From assembly GCF_029223195.1 (NCBI RefSeq), contig NZ_JARHUF010000003.1, forward strand, positions 247,410 through 311,409: a stretch of 64,000 nt of DNA, given 5' to 3'. This DNA is from Vibrio sp. CAU 1672 (lineage in GTDB: Bacteria; Pseudomonadota; Gammaproteobacteria; Enterobacterales; Vibrionaceae). The notes beneath the pieces are model-generated. The model saw nothing but the letters and a program-made list of their open reading frames with translations. It searched no databases and was not told where the DNA came from. Positions 8,935 to 18,200 of this stretch are shown here, in pieces (positions within the stretch are counted from its first letter, which is position 1; the number at the start of each line of letters is the position of its first letter). The position numbers and the translations under genes are program-made.

Positions 8935-10128
8935 CTCTGTGTAAAACGCGCGCTTAAGCGCCATTTCCAGGCCTCGCACTTCTGCCAAACCTTTAAGTCG
9001 GCCAATGGCGGAGTAACCCGGATTCGTCTTCTTATTCAGGTCATCCAGCATCTGGTGACCGTGATCCGGACGCATCGGAATTAAACGCAGGTCGCCCGTC
9101 TCAGCACGGCGCTGCTCTTCAGCCAGAATCGCCATCACGACGTTGTACATGTCGACGTCACCATCAAGGTGGGCTGCCTCATGAAACGTCATCGCATTAC
9201 CCTCTTCACGCTTGGTTGAACGCAAATGAGTGAAGTAGATACGCTCGCCATGCTTTTTGATCATCGCCACCAAATCATTGTCACCACGTACACCATAAGA
9301 GCCGGCACACATGGTCAGGCCATTCATTTTACTCGGCACTTTCTCAGTCAGCCAGTCGATGTCTTCAATGGTTGAGACAATGCGCGGCAGGCCAAGAATC
9401 GGACGCGGAGGATCATCGGGATGAACGGCCAACTTCAGACCATGCGCTTCACACACCGGCATCAGTTCCGTTAGGAAGTGTGCCATATGCTCGCGCAGTT
9501 GGTCTTTACCGATACCCGCATAACGATCCAATTGAGCCTGGAACTCCGCCAGCGTGTAACCTTCTTCCGCTCCCGGCAGACCGGCAATAATGTTGCTGGT
9601 CAGTTGCTGGATTTGCGCTGCGCTCATACTGTTGAAATATTCCAGCGCCTGCGCCTGTTCGCTTTCGGTGTAATCTGCGGCGGCACCCGGACGTTTGAGG
9701 ATATGCAGTTCAAATGCTGCAAACGCAATTTGATCAAACCGTAGCGCTTTCGACCCGTCTGGCATTTCAAATGCCAGGTCAGTACGCGTCCAGTCGAGCA
9801 CCGGCATAAAGTTATAGCAGACCGTGTCAATGCCGCATTCGGCCAGATTACGCAACGTCTGTTTGTAGTTGTCGATCCACCGCTGGAAATCACCCGTTTG
9901 GGTCTTGATCTCTTCTTGCACCGGCACACTTTCCACGACCGACCAGGTTAAACCTTTCTCTTCGATGATGGCTTTGCGTTTTAAGATCTCTTGTTTTGAC
10001 CACACTTCACCGTTTGGAATGTGGTGTAAAGCATTTACGATGCCTGTTGCACCAGCTTGACGAATATCGTCTAGCGACACTGGGTCATTCGGGCCGTACC
10101 AACGCCAAGTTTGTTCCATGACACTCAC
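8932..10128 (-). CDS. uxuA: Mannonate dehydratase
   Basis: 398 residues (E. coli UxuA has 394). The enzyme dehydrates D-mannonate to 2-keto-3-deoxy-D-gluconate, the step after UxuB in hexuronate breakdown. Family marks include the start [16 protein letters not shown], the motif [18 protein letters not shown], which supplies metal-binding His and Asp residues, and [12 protein letters not shown] near the C-terminus. The protein is cytosolic. It lies on the minus strand, downstream of uxuR with 121 bases between, whereas the other pathway genes are on the plus strand beyond 14.3 kb. Its stop codon is the first base triplet of the repeat at 8772-8934. Its own promoter is probably in the 10129-10249 gap, or it is read through from uxuR. 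Confidence 0.95.
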   Translation of the reverse strand: MSVMEQTWRWYGPNDPVSLDDIRQAGATGIVNALHHIPNGEVWSKQEILKRKAIIEEKGLTWSVVESVPVQEEIKTQTGDFQRWIDNYKQTLRNLAECGIDTVCYNFMPVLDWTRTDLAFEMPDGSKALRFDQIAFAAFELHILKRPGAAADYTESEQAQALEYFNSMSAAQIQQLTSNIIAGLPGAEEGYTLAEFQAQLDRYAGIGKDQLREHMAHFLTELMPVCEAHGLKLAVHPDDPPRPILGLPRIVSTIEDIDWLTEKVPSKMNGLTMCAGSYGVRGDNDLVAMIKKHGERIYFTHLRSTKREEGNAMTFHEAAHLDGDVDMYNVVMAILAEEQRRAETGDLRLIPMRPDHGHQMLDDLNKKTNPGYSAIGRLKGLAEVRGLEMALKRAFYTE

Positions 10129-10249
10129 CTTTATTTAAGACGTACTCAGCCTGCTCGAATGTATCAAGCTAAGTACAAAACGACTTCTGAATATGCAGTT
10201 GCTGAGATACAACTGCGCTGACTAGAGCCGGCCGCAGCCGGCAATATGG

Positions 10250-11041
10250 CTAGCTTTTTTCCGCCCGCGGCAGAACAACCGGGTTGGAACTAAACAAGTA
10301 ACCATCAAAATTCGGATCATCGATATCAGACAACTCCAACAAGCGCTGTTTGACATTTTCAAGGTGTTGCCACATGGCATTCTTCGCGGCGACAGGGTCT
10401 TTACGCTGCAAAGCAGCGAGGATTTTGGCGTGATCGTCTAACCACTCTTCACGGTAGTCTTGGCCGGCGATGTGCGAGTGAAGTTTCTTCCACATTGGGC
10501 TGCTTTCACGTCGCTCCCAGGAATGCTTGAGCATATCCACCAGCACCGAGTTTTGCGTCGCTTCGGCAATGCACATGTGAAACTTCTCATCACCGTTACA
10601 ATCGGTGGTGCCACTGGACAGTTCTTCTCGCTCCAGCTCCAGTGCCGCACGCATTTTCACGATGTCGCTTGGCGTCACCTGCATGGCGGCAAACTCGGCA
10701 ATATTGCTCTCGAGCAGCTGACGCGCCTGAAGCATTTCGAACGGACCCGCATCATCGCTGATCACATTCTCACGAGAATTCAGTTGAGACGGAATATTGA
10801 TGACATACACACCCGAGCCTTTTTTCACTTCGACTAAGTTTTCCAGCTCAAGCATAATGATTGCTTCACGCACCACAGTACGACTCACGTCAAGTCGCTC
10901 TGCGATATCGCGCTCTGGCGGCAGCCTGTCTCCGATCTGGTAACGACCGTTGATAAGCTCTTGTCTAAGTACTAAACCAATCTCTTGATATGGTCTTTTC
11001 GGCTCAAAAGGCATCATGATGATATTATCACTATATTCCAT
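10250..11041 (-). CDS. uxuR: GntR/FadR-type regulator of hexuronate genes
   Basis: 263 residues. A winged helix lies at about 20-85 (YQEIGLVLRQELINGRYQIGDRLPPERDIAERLDVSRTVVREAI), followed by an all-helical FCD effector domain with the expected acidic and histidine metal-site residues. In E. coli UxuR and ExuR of this family repress uxu and uxa genes and respond to fructuronate or glucuronate. Its position between uxuA and the dctP gene, and the ATTGGT-NN-ACCAAT elements in the surrounding promoters, support the same role here. A pair of half-sites lies directly upstream at 11066-11081, suggesting self-control. The start at 11041 is ordinary; an in-frame ATG ten codons later is an alternative. 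Confidence 0.88.
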   Translation of the reverse strand: MEYSDNIIMMPFEPKRPYQEIGLVLRQELINGRYQIGDRLPPERDIAERLDVSRTVVREAIIMLELENLVEVKKGSGVYVINIPSQLNSRENVISDDAGPFEMLQARQLLESNIAEFAAMQVTPSDIVKMRAALELEREELSSGTTDCNGDEKFHMCIAEATQNSVLVDMLKHSWERRESSPMWKKLHSHIAGQDYREEWLDDHAKILAALQRKDPVAAKNAMWQHLENVKQRLLELSDIDDPNFDGYLFSSNPVVLPRAEKS

Positions 11042-11065
11042 CTAACTTCTCACGCCATAATAATG

Positions 11066-11081
11066 ACCAATAGTAATTGGT
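11066..11081. promoter_or_regulatory. Probable UxuR half-sites upstream of uxuR
   Basis: ACCAAT and ATTGGT occur as an outward-facing pair four bases apart, 25 to 40 bases before the uxuR start. These are the same half-sites that form inward-facing operators in the dctP/dctQ promoter. The everted arrangement may represent two overlapping weaker operators. Confidence 0.5.
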
Positions 11082-11148
11082 CAACCTCTATGTACCAGAA
11101 TATGGTAACACCTTGTTTTTGGTTATTTACTAGTTATGTAACTGCGAA

Positions 11149-12141
11149 CTACTGAACGGCTTTGATTTTCTCAATCAGTTCATTCAGTTCATTCAGTTCA
11201 GGATTAGTTTCTGCTAGCTCGGCATACATCGGCTGAACCGCCTGTACAAATGCCGCTTTGTCCGGCTCAACAAAAGTCACCCCCATCTTCGCTGCTTTCG
11301 CCCGCTCTTTGGCTTCAGACTCAGCCCAGAGCTTCTTCATGTATTCAGAAGAGTCAATCGCCGCTTTCATCAGTGCTTGTTGCTGCTCTGGGGTTAGCTT
11401 GTCGTAGGTTTTGTTGGAGATAACCAATACATCCGGCACCATGGTGTGCTCATCCAGGCTGAAGTATTTAGACACTTCGCTGTGACGGCTGAGGCTAAAT
11501 GACGGAATGTTGTTTTCCGCGGCATCGACAACCCCCTGCTGCAGTGCGGTATAGAGTTCACCATATGCCAGAGGCGTCGGGTTTCCGCCTAACGCTCTTA
11601 CCATGGCGATTGCTGACGGACTCGGCTGCACGCGAATTTTCAGGCCTTTAAGATCCTCAGGCGTGTTGATGGGTTTGCTGGTGTAAAAGCTACGCGCACC
11701 GGCATCATAATATGTCACACCAATAAAACCGCTATCTGTTGAAGAGTTGAGGATTTGGCGACCAACCTCGCCATCCGTCACGTTATAGTAGTGATTTTTA
11801 TCACGGAACAAATAAGGCAGGTTGAAGGCGGAATAAGCCGGAGAGAAGGCTTCCAATTCTGCCGCGTTGCTCTTCACCATATCCAGTGCGCCATTTTGCA
11901 TCAGCTCCATCGATTCACGCTGAGTACCAAGCTGCGCATCAGGGTAAATCCGGATACGAACTTCACCATTGGTCATTTCGCGCACTTCTTTCGCCATATA
12001 ATCCATCGCTTTGTGGACGGCATGATCGCGCGGGTGGTTGTGACTCAGCTTTAATGTGGTTGCGGCATAGGCAGAAGCAGTGGCACCGAACGTCATTGCG
12101 GCGCCGACTACCACGCTCAAAAGCGTCTTACGCGTCATCAT
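11149..12141 (-). CDS. TRAP transporter solute-binding protein (hexuronate type)
   Basis: A DctP-family periplasmic binding protein of 330 residues from the ATG at 12141; an upstream start at 12171 is possible but is overlapped by the operator at 12159. A signal peptide is clear: LLSVVVGAAMTFGATASAYA, cleaved before ATTLKLSHNHP. Family marks include YPDAQLGTQRESMELMQNGALDM and the conserved Arg in KIRVQPSP, which binds the substrate carboxylate. It faces away from the small and large permease genes, which start at 12466, sharing a 290-base promoter with UxuR and CRP-like sites. Placement in a hexuronate locus suggests glucuronate, galacturonate or fructuronate as ligand. The C-terminus carries a NEL tripeptide repeat from a 9-base tandem. 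Confidence 0.9.
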   Translation of the reverse strand: MMTRKTLLSVVVGAAMTFGATASAYAATTLKLSHNHPRDHAVHKAMDYMAKEVREMTNGEVRIRIYPDAQLGTQRESMELMQNGALDMVKSNAAELEAFSPAYSAFNLPYLFRDKNHYYNVTDGEVGRQILNSSTDSGFIGVTYYDAGARSFYTSKPINTPEDLKGLKIRVQPSPSAIAMVRALGGNPTPLAYGELYTALQQGVVDAAENNIPSFSLSRHSEVSKYFSLDEHTMVPDVLVISNKTYDKLTPEQQQALMKAAIDSSEYMKKLWAESEAKERAKAAKMGVTFVEPDKAAFVQAVQPMYAELAETNPELNELNELIEKIKAVQ

Positions 12142-12158
12142 TGTTCTTTTCTCATTGG

Positions 12159-12172
12159 ATTGGTTGTCCAAT
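12159..12172. promoter_or_regulatory. UxuR-type operator, near-perfect
   Basis: ATTGGTTGTCCAAT matches the ATTGGT-NN-ACCAAT pattern with one change. It lies about 18 bases before the dctP start codon, where bound repressor would block transcription of the binding-protein gene. Confidence 0.6.
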
Positions 12173-12263
12173 ATGTAAGGTCGTTATATTTCACTCAACG
12201 GTATTTGTTGTTTCGAGCGCATTATTGCGCTCAAAAACCTTAGCCGTCAAAACAAAAAACTAA

Positions 12264-12277
12264 ATTGATTGACCAAT
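12264..12277. promoter_or_regulatory. UxuR-type operator, one half degenerate
   Basis: ATTGATTGACCAAT has a perfect right half and one mismatch in the left half of the ATTGGT-NN-ACCAAT pattern. It is in the middle of the dctP/dctQ divergent promoter region. Confidence 0.5.
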
Positions 12278-12297
12278 ATCACAAACACACCCCGCGC

Positions 12298-12311
12298 ATT
12301 GGTTGACCAAT
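12298..12311. promoter_or_regulatory. UxuR-type operator, perfect palindrome
   Basis: ATTGGTTGACCAAT is a perfect 6-2-6 dyad of the FadR/UxuR subfamily type. It lies 6 bases from the CRP-like site, suggesting competition or joint action. Confidence 0.65.
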
Positions 12312-12316
12312 CTATT

Positions 12317-12332
12317 TGTGAGCCGGCTCACG
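12317..12332. promoter_or_regulatory. crp site: CRP-like site in the hexuronate divergent promoter
   Basis: TGTGAGCCGGCTCACG (12317-12332) fits TGTGA-N6-TCACA with one mismatch and contains a perfect 14-base palindrome. It is centred about 142 bases before the dctQ start and about 185 before dctP. Carbon-source genes of this kind are commonly CRP-activated. Confidence 0.6.
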
Positions 12333-12412
12333 TGACAACCACATTGGCTAACTTATAATCCGGTCAGAAAGATTAGCGTATGTTACTGCCCTACTCAGCA
12401 ACACTTCCTTAC

Positions 12413-12426
12413 ATTGGTAAACCAAT
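12413..12426. promoter_or_regulatory. UxuR-type operator before dctQ, perfect palindrome
   Basis: ATTGGTAAACCAAT is a perfect 6-2-6 dyad 40 bases upstream of the dctQ start, well placed to repress the plus-strand operon. Confidence 0.65.
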
Positions 12427-12465
12427 TGTTATGAGATACGCGTATTTACTGAAAGGAAATAGAAA

Positions 12466-12978
12466 ATGAATAAACTGGTCAAATATATCAACAAGGGGCT
12501 GGCGGCCTTTACCATCTCCCTCTCGACCTTCCTCGTCTTTTGTGTGATCTGGCAGGTGATATCGCGCTACGTAATAGGTAAACCCAGTACGGTCACAGAT
12601 GAGCTTGCCCGCTACCTGTTTATGTGGGTGGCGCTGATCGGTGCAGCCTACACCACCGGCCAGAAACGCCACCTTGCCATTGACCTGTTAACCATGAAAC
12701 TGCAAGGCAAGCGCAAACTCATCAATGAAATCGTTATCCAGTTCGCTATCGCGCTGTTCTCTTATGTGGTTTTGGTTCACGGCGGCACACAGCTGGCTCT
12801 AAAGACCCTTGCGACCGGCCAGCTCACCCCGGCTCTCGGCATGGAGATGGGTTACATCTACTTCTGTCTGCCAATCAGTGGCGCACTGATGATCTTCTAC
12901 TCCGCCGTGTTTGCGTTTGATCGTGTAAAACAATTGATGTCTGGTGAAGCCCTTATCACCGACTCCCAACTTGATTAA
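12466..12978 (+). CDS. TRAP transporter small permease (DctQ family)
   Basis: 170 residues with four predicted membrane helices (about 13-35, 45-65, 88-110, 130-152) and the family motif DELARYLFMWVALIGAAY. It is the small membrane subunit that pairs with the large permease and the binding protein for sodium-driven uptake. AAGGAAA lies 9 bases upstream. It is the first gene of the plus-strand hexuronate operon, 14 bases before the large permease. It looks intact, although its partner gene is frameshifted. Confidence 0.9.
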   Translation: MNKLVKYINKGLAAFTISLSTFLVFCVIWQVISRYVIGKPSTVTDELARYLFMWVALIGAAYTTGQKRHLAIDLLTMKLQGKRKLINEIVIQFAIALFSYVVLVHGGTQLALKTLATGQLTPALGMEMGYIYFCLPISGALMIFYSAVFAFDRVKQLMSGEALITDSQLD

Positions 12979-12992
12979 TAGAGGGCTCCATA

Positions 12993-14283
12993 ATGGAATG
13001 GCAATTAATTCTTACCCTGTTCGGTAGCTTCGCCGTACTGCTCGCAATCGGTGTACCGGTTTCTTTCGCTATCGGATTATCTTCGCTGGCGACCATTTTA
13101 ATGAGCTTGCCGCTTGAACCCGCCATCGCGGTGGTCGCGCAGCGCATGGCCGCCGGTCTGGACAACTTTGCCCTGCTGGCAATCCCGTTCTTCATCCTGG
13201 CCGGCAATATCATGAACCAGGGTGGTATCGCACTGCGGCTGATTAACTTTGCCAAAGTACTCGGCGGCCGACTGCCTGGCTCACTGGCACATGTCAATGT
13301 CATGGCCAACATGATGTTTGGCTCAATTTCTGGCGTCAGCGGCTGCGGTAGGGGGCACCATGTCACCACTGCAAAAGAAAGACGGCTACGATGAAAACTT
13401 TTCTGCCGCCGTGAATATCACCTCCTGCCCTTCAGGCTTGCTGATCCCGCCCAGCAATACTTTGATCGTGTTCTCTTTGGTCTCCGGCGGCACCTCTATT
13501 GCCGCGCTGTTTCTGGCAGGCTACATCCCGGGCATTTTGATGGGGCTGAGTATCATGATCGTGGCCGGCATCATCGCTAAACGTCGTGGTTACCCGTTAG
13601 CGGCGCGCCCGTCACTGGCCATGGTTTGGGACACCTTCCTCAAAGCCGCACCATCGCTGGCCCTGATCGTAATCATCATGGGTGGCATCATCGGCGGTAT
13701 TTTTACCGCTACCGAAGCCTCGGCGATTGCGGTCATGTACACCTTTGTGCTCGCGGTGCTGGTTTACCGTGAAGTGAAATGGCGAGAGTTGCCGAAAATC
13801 ATCCTTGAGTCAGCGGTAACCACCTCGATTGTTTTACTGTTGGTCGGCGCTTCAATGGGCATGTCATGGGCGATGGCCAACGCAGATATTCCTTATATGA
13901 TTGCCGATGCGTTAATGGCAGTTTCAGAAAACCCGTTAATCATTCTATTGATCATCAATATCATCCTGTTGATCGTAGGCATCTTCATGGACATGACTCC
14001 GGCAGTACTGATCTTTACCCCGATCTTTCTGCCAATTGCCCTTGATATGGGCATCGACCCGGTACACTTTGGCATCATGATGACCTTTAACCTGGCTATC
14101 GGTATCTGTACCCCACCTGTCGGTAGCGCCCTGTTCATCGGCTGTTCAGTCGCCAACGTGGCTATCGATAAAATCATCAAGCCCCTGCTGCCTTTCTACG
14201 CAGCCCTGATCCTGGCACTGATGGCGGTGACCTTTATTCCTCAGCTTAGCCTGTTCTTACCGAATCTAGTTCTTGGCTACTAA
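12993..14283 (+). pseudogene. TRAP transporter large permease (DctM family), frameshifted
   Basis: Two overlapping frames together encode a full DctM-type permease. The first (12993-13394) runs MEWQLILTLFG through MANMMFGSISG, then leaves the correct frame and ends in unrelated residues. The second (from about 13339 to 14283) resumes with SAAAVGGTMSPLQKKDGYDENFSAAVN and continues to the normal end. The break is inside the highly conserved GSISGSAVAxAxAVGG segment, and several residues of it are missing. A deletion of about 11 bases between short GGC/GCG repeats, or a smaller indel, explains both the shift and the gap. Downstream helices look normal. Without this subunit the TRAP importer should not work, unless the break is a base error. 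Confidence 0.85.
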
Positions 14284-14336
14284 CTATTAAGAACCAACCA
14301 TCCCGCAGCAACACCTGCGGAATAAGGAAAACCACA

Positions 14337-15803
14337 ATGAAGACGATTTCTAATTCGACGCTGAATCACCACGCTGCGCTTTCGGACTACGACTGTTCGG
14401 CACTGAAAAGCCGGATTGTCCACCTTGGTTTTGGCGCTTTCCACCGCGCCCACCAGGCACTGTTCACCGATGAAATGCTGAGTAAAACCGACTCTGACTG
14501 GGGCATTTGTGAGATTAACCTGTTCGGCGGAGAAGAACTGATCCAATCACTGCGCGCGCAAGACCACCTGTATAGCGTGGCAGAAAAAGGCGCAGAGTCT
14601 ACCACCGTCAAAGTGATCGGTGCGGTTACCGAATCACTCCATCCGAGCCTGGATGGTACCCAAGCCGTACTGGAAAAAATGGCCGAGCCGCAGGTAGCGA
14701 TCGTCTCTATGACCATCACCGAAAAGGGCTACTGCGCCGATCCGGCCACCGGTACGCTGGATAAACACAACCCGCTGGTGATTGCTGATCTGGCCAATCC
14801 TGCCGAACCAAAATCAGCGCTGGGTTACATCGTTCAGGCACTTAAGATGCGTCGTGAGCGCGGTTTGACACCATTCACCGTGATGTCTTGCGATAACGTG
14901 CAAGAAAATGGCCACGTGGCAAAAGCCGCAATCCTTGAATTTGCCCAGTTGCTGGATCCGGAACTGCGTGACTGGATTGAAACCAATGTCACTTTCCCAT
15001 GCACCATGGTTGACCGCATAGTGCCAGCGGCAACCGAAGAGACGCTAACAGAAATCGCACAGCTGCTTGGCTGTGACGATCCATGCGGCATTGCCTGTGA
15101 GCCTTTCCGTCAGTGGGTTATTGAAGATAACTTCGTGGCTGGCCGCCCAGACTGGAATGTGGCTGGTGCAGAGTTTGTCGCAGATGTTGTACCTTATGAA
15201 GAAATGAAGCTGCGGATGCTAAACGGCAGCCACTCATTCTTGGCTTACCTCGGTTATCTGGGCGGCTACGCGCACATCTCCGACACCATGACAGACGAAG
15301 GTTACCGTAAAGCGGCGTTCAACATGATGATCAAAGCGCAGGCACCATCGCTCACCATGCCAGAAGGCACTGATTTGGCAGGTTACGCCAAACTGCTTAT
15401 CGACCGCTTCACCAACCCAAGTTTAAAACACAAGACCTGGCAAATCGCGATGGACGGCAGCCAGAAGATCCCGCAACGCCTGGGCGGCAGCTTACGCTTC
15501 CATCTGACACAAGGTTCGGACTTCTCATCGCTTGCCACTGCAATTGCGGGCTGGATGCGTTATGTCGCAGGCGTTGATGAGCAAGGCAACGACATTGATG
15601 TGCGCGATCCGATGGCAGAGACCCTGCGCCAAATCAGCGACCAGCATGGTATGAATGTTTCGGTTGTCCCTGCACTGCTTGCTGTAGAGGCGATTTTCCC
15701 GGCAGAATTAGGCCAAAACCCACAAGTGATTGACGCGGTAAGCAGCGCATACCAGTCACTGATTGATAACGGTGCGCGTGCGACCGTTGCAGCGCTGGTA
15801 TAG
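14337..15803 (+). CDS. uxuB: Fructuronate reductase
   Basis: 488 residues (E. coli UxuB has 486), in the polyol-specific long-chain dehydrogenase family. It reduces D-fructuronate to D-mannonate with NADH in the cytosol. The Rossmann motif RIVHLGFGAFHRAHQA lies near the N-terminus and the catalytic region MKLRMLNGSHSFLAYLGYL, with the active Lys and the conserved Asn-x-x-His, lies at about 295-315. It is preceded by AATAAGGAAAACC. It follows the transporter genes by 53 bases and precedes uxaC by 9 bases, so it is almost certainly in one operon with uxaC, kdgK and eda. Confidence 0.95.
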   Translation: MKTISNSTLNHHAALSDYDCSALKSRIVHLGFGAFHRAHQALFTDEMLSKTDSDWGICEINLFGGEELIQSLRAQDHLYSVAEKGAESTTVKVIGAVTESLHPSLDGTQAVLEKMAEPQVAIVSMTITEKGYCADPATGTLDKHNPLVIADLANPAEPKSALGYIVQALKMRRERGLTPFTVMSCDNVQENGHVAKAAILEFAQLLDPELRDWIETNVTFPCTMVDRIVPAATEETLTEIAQLLGCDDPCGIACEPFRQWVIEDNFVAGRPDWNVAGAEFVADVVPYEEMKLRMLNGSHSFLAYLGYLGGYAHISDTMTDEGYRKAAFNMMIKAQAPSLTMPEGTDLAGYAKLLIDRFTNPSLKHKTWQIAMDGSQKIPQRLGGSLRFHLTQGSDFSSLATAIAGWMRYVAGVDEQGNDIDVRDPMAETLRQISDQHGMNVSVVPALLAVEAIFPAELGQNPQVIDAVSSAYQSLIDNGARATVAALV

Positions 15804-15812
15804 GAGTTGAAA

Positions 15813-17225
15813 ATGAAGAGTTTCTTATGTGACGACTTTTTGCTCTCAAACGAAACCGCGCGGCGCTTATACCATGAGCACGCCGCTGACCAGCCGATTT
15901 ACGATTACCATTGTCACCTAAACCCGGCTGAAGTGGCGCAAAATCGTCAGTTCGACAACTTAGGTCAAATCTGGCTGGAAGGCGATCACTACAAATGGCG
16001 TGGCATGCGCTCTGCAGGTATCGAAGAGCGTTTGATCACCGGTGATGCGAGCGACTACGACAAGTACATGGCGTGGGCGAAGACGGTACCTCAGACCTTG
16101 GGTAACCCGCTGTATCACTGGACACACCTGGAGTTACGTCGTCCGTTTGGCATCAGCAATACGCTGTTTAGCCCGGAGAGCGCCGATCAGATTTGGCATC
16201 AATGTAATGAGCTGCTGGCAACGCCAGAGTTCACTGCACGTGGTATCATGCAGCAAATGAATGTGGTCATGGCAGAGACGACAGACGATCCGATTGACTC
16301 GCTCGAACACCATCAAGCGATTGCACAAGACGATACATTGAGTATTGAAGTGCTACCGAGCTGGCGTCCGGACAAAGCGTTTAAGATTGAACTGGATGTG
16401 TTTGCCGAGTACATGCACAAGCTGGGTGAAGTGGCCGATATTGAAATCCGTCGCTTTGGTGATCTACTGAGTGCGCTCGATAAGCGTTTGGCGCACTTCG
16501 ATGCGCATGGCTGCCGCGCCGCAGATCACGGCATAGAAATTGTCCGTTATGCACCAGTTCCAACCGAAACAGATCTGGATGCTATGCTGGCTCGTCGCCT
16601 TAATGGCGAACGGCTGAATGAGCTAGAGTGTGCGCAATTCTCAACTGCGGTCCAGGTCTGGCTTGGCAAACGCTATGCACAATTGCGCTGGGTGATGCAG
16701 CTGCATATCGGTGCGCAGCGCAATAACAACACCCGCATGTTCCAGCAGTTGGGCGCAGATGCAGGGTTTGACTCGATTGGCGATCGTCCGTTTGCCTTTG
16801 AACTGGCACATCTGCTGGATGAAATGGACCAAAGCAACGAGCTGCCGCGCACCATCCTCTACTGCCTGAACCCGCGGGATAACGAGATGATGGCGACCAT
16901 GATTGGCAATTTCCAGGGAGGCGGTATCGCAGGTAAAGTGCAGTTCGGTTCCGGTTGGTGGTTCAACGATCAGAAAGATGGCATGCAACGCCAGATGGAG
17001 CAGTTGTCCCAGTTGGGCCTGCTCAACCAGTTTGTCGGCATGCTGACCGACTCACGCAGCTTCTTGTCTTACACCCGCCATGAATACTTCCGCCGCATCT
17101 TGTGTGACATGCTCGGCCGCTGGGCGGAAAACGGCGAAGTACCGAATGACCTGTCACTGCTTGGGCCTATGATTGAAAACATCTGTTTTGCGAACGCCAA
17201 GCGTTACTTTGAAGAGAGGGCGTAA
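15813..17225 (+). CDS. uxaC: Glucuronate/galacturonate isomerase
   Basis: 470 residues, equal to E. coli UxaC. It converts D-glucuronate to D-fructuronate (and galacturonate to tagaturonate). The metal-binding [14 protein letters not shown] motif is near residue 30, with [14 protein letters not shown] and the C-terminal [21 protein letters not shown] region also typical of this amidohydrolase-fold family. The ATG at 15813 with AGGAG six bases upstream is chosen over an in-frame TTG two codons earlier, which lies inside that ribosome site. It follows uxuB by 9 bases and kdgK follows by 3 bases. No uxaA or uxaB is present here, so the locus is built for glucuronate. Confidence 0.95.
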   Translation: MKSFLCDDFLLSNETARRLYHEHAADQPIYDYHCHLNPAEVAQNRQFDNLGQIWLEGDHYKWRGMRSAGIEERLITGDASDYDKYMAWAKTVPQTLGNPLYHWTHLELRRPFGISNTLFSPESADQIWHQCNELLATPEFTARGIMQQMNVVMAETTDDPIDSLEHHQAIAQDDTLSIEVLPSWRPDKAFKIELDVFAEYMHKLGEVADIEIRRFGDLLSALDKRLAHFDAHGCRAADHGIEIVRYAPVPTETDLDAMLARRLNGERLNELECAQFSTAVQVWLGKRYAQLRWVMQLHIGAQRNNNTRMFQQLGADAGFDSIGDRPFAFELAHLLDEMDQSNELPRTILYCLNPRDNEMMATMIGNFQGGGIAGKVQFGSGWWFNDQKDGMQRQMEQLSQLGLLNQFVGMLTDSRSFLSYTRHEYFRRILCDMLGRWAENGEVPNDLSLLGPMIENICFANAKRYFEERA

Positions 17226-17228
17226 CTG

Positions 17229-18191
17229 ATGAAGCACATCGCCATTATAGGTGAATGCATGGTTGAACTGAACGGCACACCGTTCGGCCCGATGCAGCAA
17301 ACATTTGGTGGTGACACACTCAACGCTGCGGTTTATCTGAGCCGCGGCTGTGAGGTGAATACCAACCCGGGTGAGATTAAAATCTCCTATGTCACCGCAC
17401 TTGGCACCGACCCCATAAGCACTGGTATGCTAGCTCGCTGGGAAGATGAGGGCGTTTCCGCTGAGCTGGTACTGCGTGATGAAGCCCGCACACCAGGCTT
17501 ATACCTGATCCAACTGGATGATCAGGGTGAGCGCACCTTCTTGTACTGGCGTAACCAGTCTGCAGCACGTTACCTGCTTCAACACCCTGGTTTTGGCCTG
17601 ATTAAGCAGGCATTGACCCAGGTGGACACTGTCTTTCTAAGCGGTATCACCCTGGCGATTTTGCCCGAGCAAGACCGCATTGTGCTGCTCAACCTGTTAG
17701 TGGAGCTCAAAGCACAAGGCGTTGAAGTCGCCTTTGACAGTAACTTCCGCCCTGCGCTATGGCCGCAAGATGACAACCAAACCGTCCAAGACGTTTACCA
17801 GGCCATGTACCGGCTAACAGACATCGCACTGGTGACGTTTGATGACGAACAACTAATTTGGGGAGATCACTCACCAGAGCAGACCATTGAGCGTCTCACA
17901 TCACTTGGCATAAGCAAGTGCGTGGTCAAGTTGGGCGCAGATGGCTGCCTGATTCAAGATTCCGGTACGGTTTTGGCTCCACAAGCCGTGCCAACCCAGC
18001 CTGTCTTAGAAGTGGTGGATACCACTTCTGCAGGCGACTCATTCAATGGTGGCTTCTTGTCGGCATACCTTGCGGGCGCAGACTTAGCGACCGCATGCCA
18101 AAGAGGTAACGCCCTAGCGGGTGCGGTGATTCAGCATCACGGCGCCATCATTCCCAAAGCATTCACACAACCGGCGCTTGGCGTCGCTTAA
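17229..18191 (+). CDS. kdgK: 2-keto-3-deoxygluconate kinase
   Basis: 320 residues, PfkB/ribokinase family. It phosphorylates 2-keto-3-deoxygluconate with ATP to give KDPG. The N-terminal GECMVELNG and GGDTLNAAVYLSR bind sugar, and the C-terminal VVDTTSAGDSFNGGFLSAYL carries the anion hole and catalytic Asp. The start is 3 bases after the uxaC stop, so translation is probably coupled. Eda follows 9 bases later, which completes the pathway. Confidence 0.95.
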   Translation: MKHIAIIGECMVELNGTPFGPMQQTFGGDTLNAAVYLSRGCEVNTNPGEIKISYVTALGTDPISTGMLARWEDEGVSAELVLRDEARTPGLYLIQLDDQGERTFLYWRNQSAARYLLQHPGFGLIKQALTQVDTVFLSGITLAILPEQDRIVLLNLLVELKAQGVEVAFDSNFRPALWPQDDNQTVQDVYQAMYRLTDIALVTFDDEQLIWGDHSPEQTIERLTSLGISKCVVKLGADGCLIQDSGTVLAPQAVPTQPVLEVVDTTSAGDSFNGGFLSAYLAGADLATACQRGNALAGAVIQHHGAIIPKAFTQPALGVA

Positions 18192-18200
18192 GGAACACTC

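Noticed and set aside
10224..10240. GCCGGC hairpin downstream of uxuR
   Set aside because: It has a stable stem but no T run on the minus strand; it is not a convincing terminator and uxuR may read through to uxuA.
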